Assembly: GCA_012960055.1 (NCBI GenBank)
Contig: DUCA01000081.1
Coordinates: forward strand, 1-5,307
DNA: 5,307 bases
Source: Cycloclasticus sp.
GTDB taxonomy: Bacteria > Pseudomonadota > Gammaproteobacteria > Methylococcales > Cycloclasticaceae
Reading direction: 5' to 3'
The position numbers and the translations under genes were made by a program. Every line of letters begins with the position of its first letter. The stretch's first letter is position 1. Below are positions 4,323 through 5,307 of this stretch, in pieces. The notes under the pieces were generated by a model. The model saw nothing but the letters and a program-made list of their open reading frames with translations, ran no database searches and had not been told where the DNA came from.

Positions 4323-5307
4323 TCAGAAAAGTGACAGCATACTGTCTAATGACTTTTTAGCCATCGCCTTATCGTCATCCGCTACTTGAATTTGGTTGAC
4401 CACGTGCCCGTTAGCTAGGTTTTCTAACACCCACGCCAGATGCTGCGGGTCGGTTCGAAACATGGTGGAACACATCGCCACGGTCGGCGACATAAAGTGC
4501 ACCTGCTTGCCTTGGTCTTTCACTTCTTCGTTTAAACGGTTCACCAAATTCAGCTCGGTTGCCACTAACCAACGCGTATTGGGCGCTGCTTCACGCACTG
4601 TTTTTAGGATCATTTCAGTTGAGCCGACGTGGTCGGCTTTTTCGCAGACCTCAAAATTAGCCTCGGGGTGCGCAATAACGAGGGTTTCTGGGTATTGCTT
4701 TTTAAAGTCGTCAATTTGCTCTGCTTGGAACATTTGATGAACCGAACAAAAGCCTTTCCAAAGAATCATCTTGGCGTTTTGTATTTGCGCCTTGCTCAAA
4801 CCGCCTAAGGGCTGATTAAAGTCCCACACCACCATGTCTTCAAGTGGAATACCCATGCGGTAGCCGGTATTTCTACCGAGGTGCTCATCGGGGAAAAAGA
4901 GAATCTTTTCGCGTTTTTCAAAACACCAATCCAATACTTGCTTGGCATTGGACGAGGTACACACGATGCCGTCATGTTGACCGCAAAATGCTTTTAAATC
5001 CGCCGCCGAATTGATGTAGGTCACCGGCGTGACGCACTCATCCGCATTGATAACGGAATTGAGCTCTTTCCAACTGCGCTCTACGTTTTTGCGGTTGGCC
5101 ATATCGGCCATGGAACAGCCCGCCGCAAGATCTGGCAAAAGGGTCACCTGATCTGGGCGCGATAAAATATCGGACACTTCTGCCATAAAATGCACACCGC
5201 AAAAAACGATGTACTGGGCTTTTGAGTGCGCCGCATAATTGGATAGCTTTAATGAGTCACCGCTGACATCCGCGTGTTTAAAGACCTCATTACGCTGGTA
5301 ATGGTGC
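4323..5307 (-). CDS. nadA: Quinolinate synthase NadA, 5' end beyond the window
   Basis: The frame runs open to the right edge: 327 residues are visible, ending in TGA at 4325-4323, and the N-terminus is missing. The GTG at 5195 (VHFMAEV) is internal, because family sequence continues upstream (HHYQRNEVFKHADVSGDSL at the edge). NadA condenses iminoaspartate with dihydroxyacetone phosphate to quinolinate, the second step of de novo NAD synthesis, using an oxygen-sensitive [4Fe-4S] cluster. Three cluster cysteines are visible: GCSMAD (codon 5117-5115), KGFCSVHQ (4748-4746) and VAMCSTMF (4472-4470). HPE and GSTEM substrate-site motifs and the edge HHY are also present. The gap between the first two cysteines is 123 residues against 87 in E. 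coli (113/200/297), with extra sequence on both sides of the CTSSNA segment; I believe this is a known longer NadA lineage. It converges on pilA across the repeats. Confidence 0.95.
   Translation of the reverse strand, partial: HHYQRNEVFKHADVSGDSLKLSNYAAHSKAQYIVFCGVHFMAEVSDILSRPDQVTLLPDLAAGCSMADMANRKNVERSWKELNSVINADECVTPVTYINSAADLKAFCGQHDGIVCTSSNAKQVLDWCFEKREKILFFPDEHLGRNTGYRMGIPLEDMVVWDFNQPLGGLSKAQIQNAKMILWKGFCSVHQMFQAEQIDDFKKQYPETLVIAHPEANFEVCEKADHVGSTEMILKTVREAAPNTRWLVATELNLVNRLNEEVKDQGKQVHFMSPTVAMCSTMFRTDPQHLAWVLENLANGHVVNQIQVADDDKAMAKKSLDSMLSLF

Noticed and set aside
4396..4737. 113-codon plus-strand ORF inside nadA, and similar shadow ORFs inside pilS and pilR
   Set aside because: They lie wholly within well-supported genes, show no recognisable domains, and are explained by the codon pattern of the opposite strand or other frame.
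4323..5195. nadA starting at the GTG at 5195
   Set aside because: The 37 codons upstream to the window edge are in frame and match NadA (HHYQ, GDSL, FCG before VHFMAE), so the GTG is an internal valine and the gene is cut by the window.

Overview
The window comes from the chromosome of a gammaproteobacterium of moderate GC content. The evidence is the pairing of pilS/pilR/pilA (type IV pilus regulators and a Pseudomonas-type major pilin) with sucC and a proteobacterial-looking nadA. The genus cannot be fixed from the sequence. All protein names rest on motif recognition; no database search was possible.

Layout: (1) 1-58, minus strand: the first 19 codons of sucC (succinyl-CoA synthetase beta subunit), running off the left edge. 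(2) 59-149: a divergent promoter region serving sucC leftward and pilS rightward. (3) 150-1781 and 1790-3151, plus strand: pilS and pilR, 8 bp apart, encoding a membrane histidine kinase and its NtrC-type, sigma-54-dependent response regulator. (4) 3152-3364: the pilA control region. It has a hairpin just after pilR, a 7-bp inverted repeat and a well-matched sigma-54 -24/-12 promoter. (5) 3365-3823: pilA, the major type IV pilin, with a classical prepilin cleavage motif. (6) 3824-4322: 499 bp without a protein gene, mostly two ~175-180 bp direct repeats that each carry a rho-independent-type terminator. They are preceded at the pilA stop codon by a short array of truncated copies of the repeat's left edge. 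(7) 4323-5307, minus strand: nadA (quinolinate synthase), convergent with pilA, its 5' end beyond the right edge.

The core is a self-contained regulatory circuit. PilS senses a membrane signal (in Pseudomonas, the level of PilA itself), PilR activates sigma-54 RNA polymerase, and the target promoter lies directly in front of pilA. sucC and nadA are metabolic neighbours with no evident role in pilus function.

I see no wholly new system. The least ordinary parts are the modular terminator-bearing repeats between pilA and nadA, a possible leaderless pilS transcript, a T9 tract near the pilS start, and a NadA with an unusually long gap between its first two cluster cysteines.
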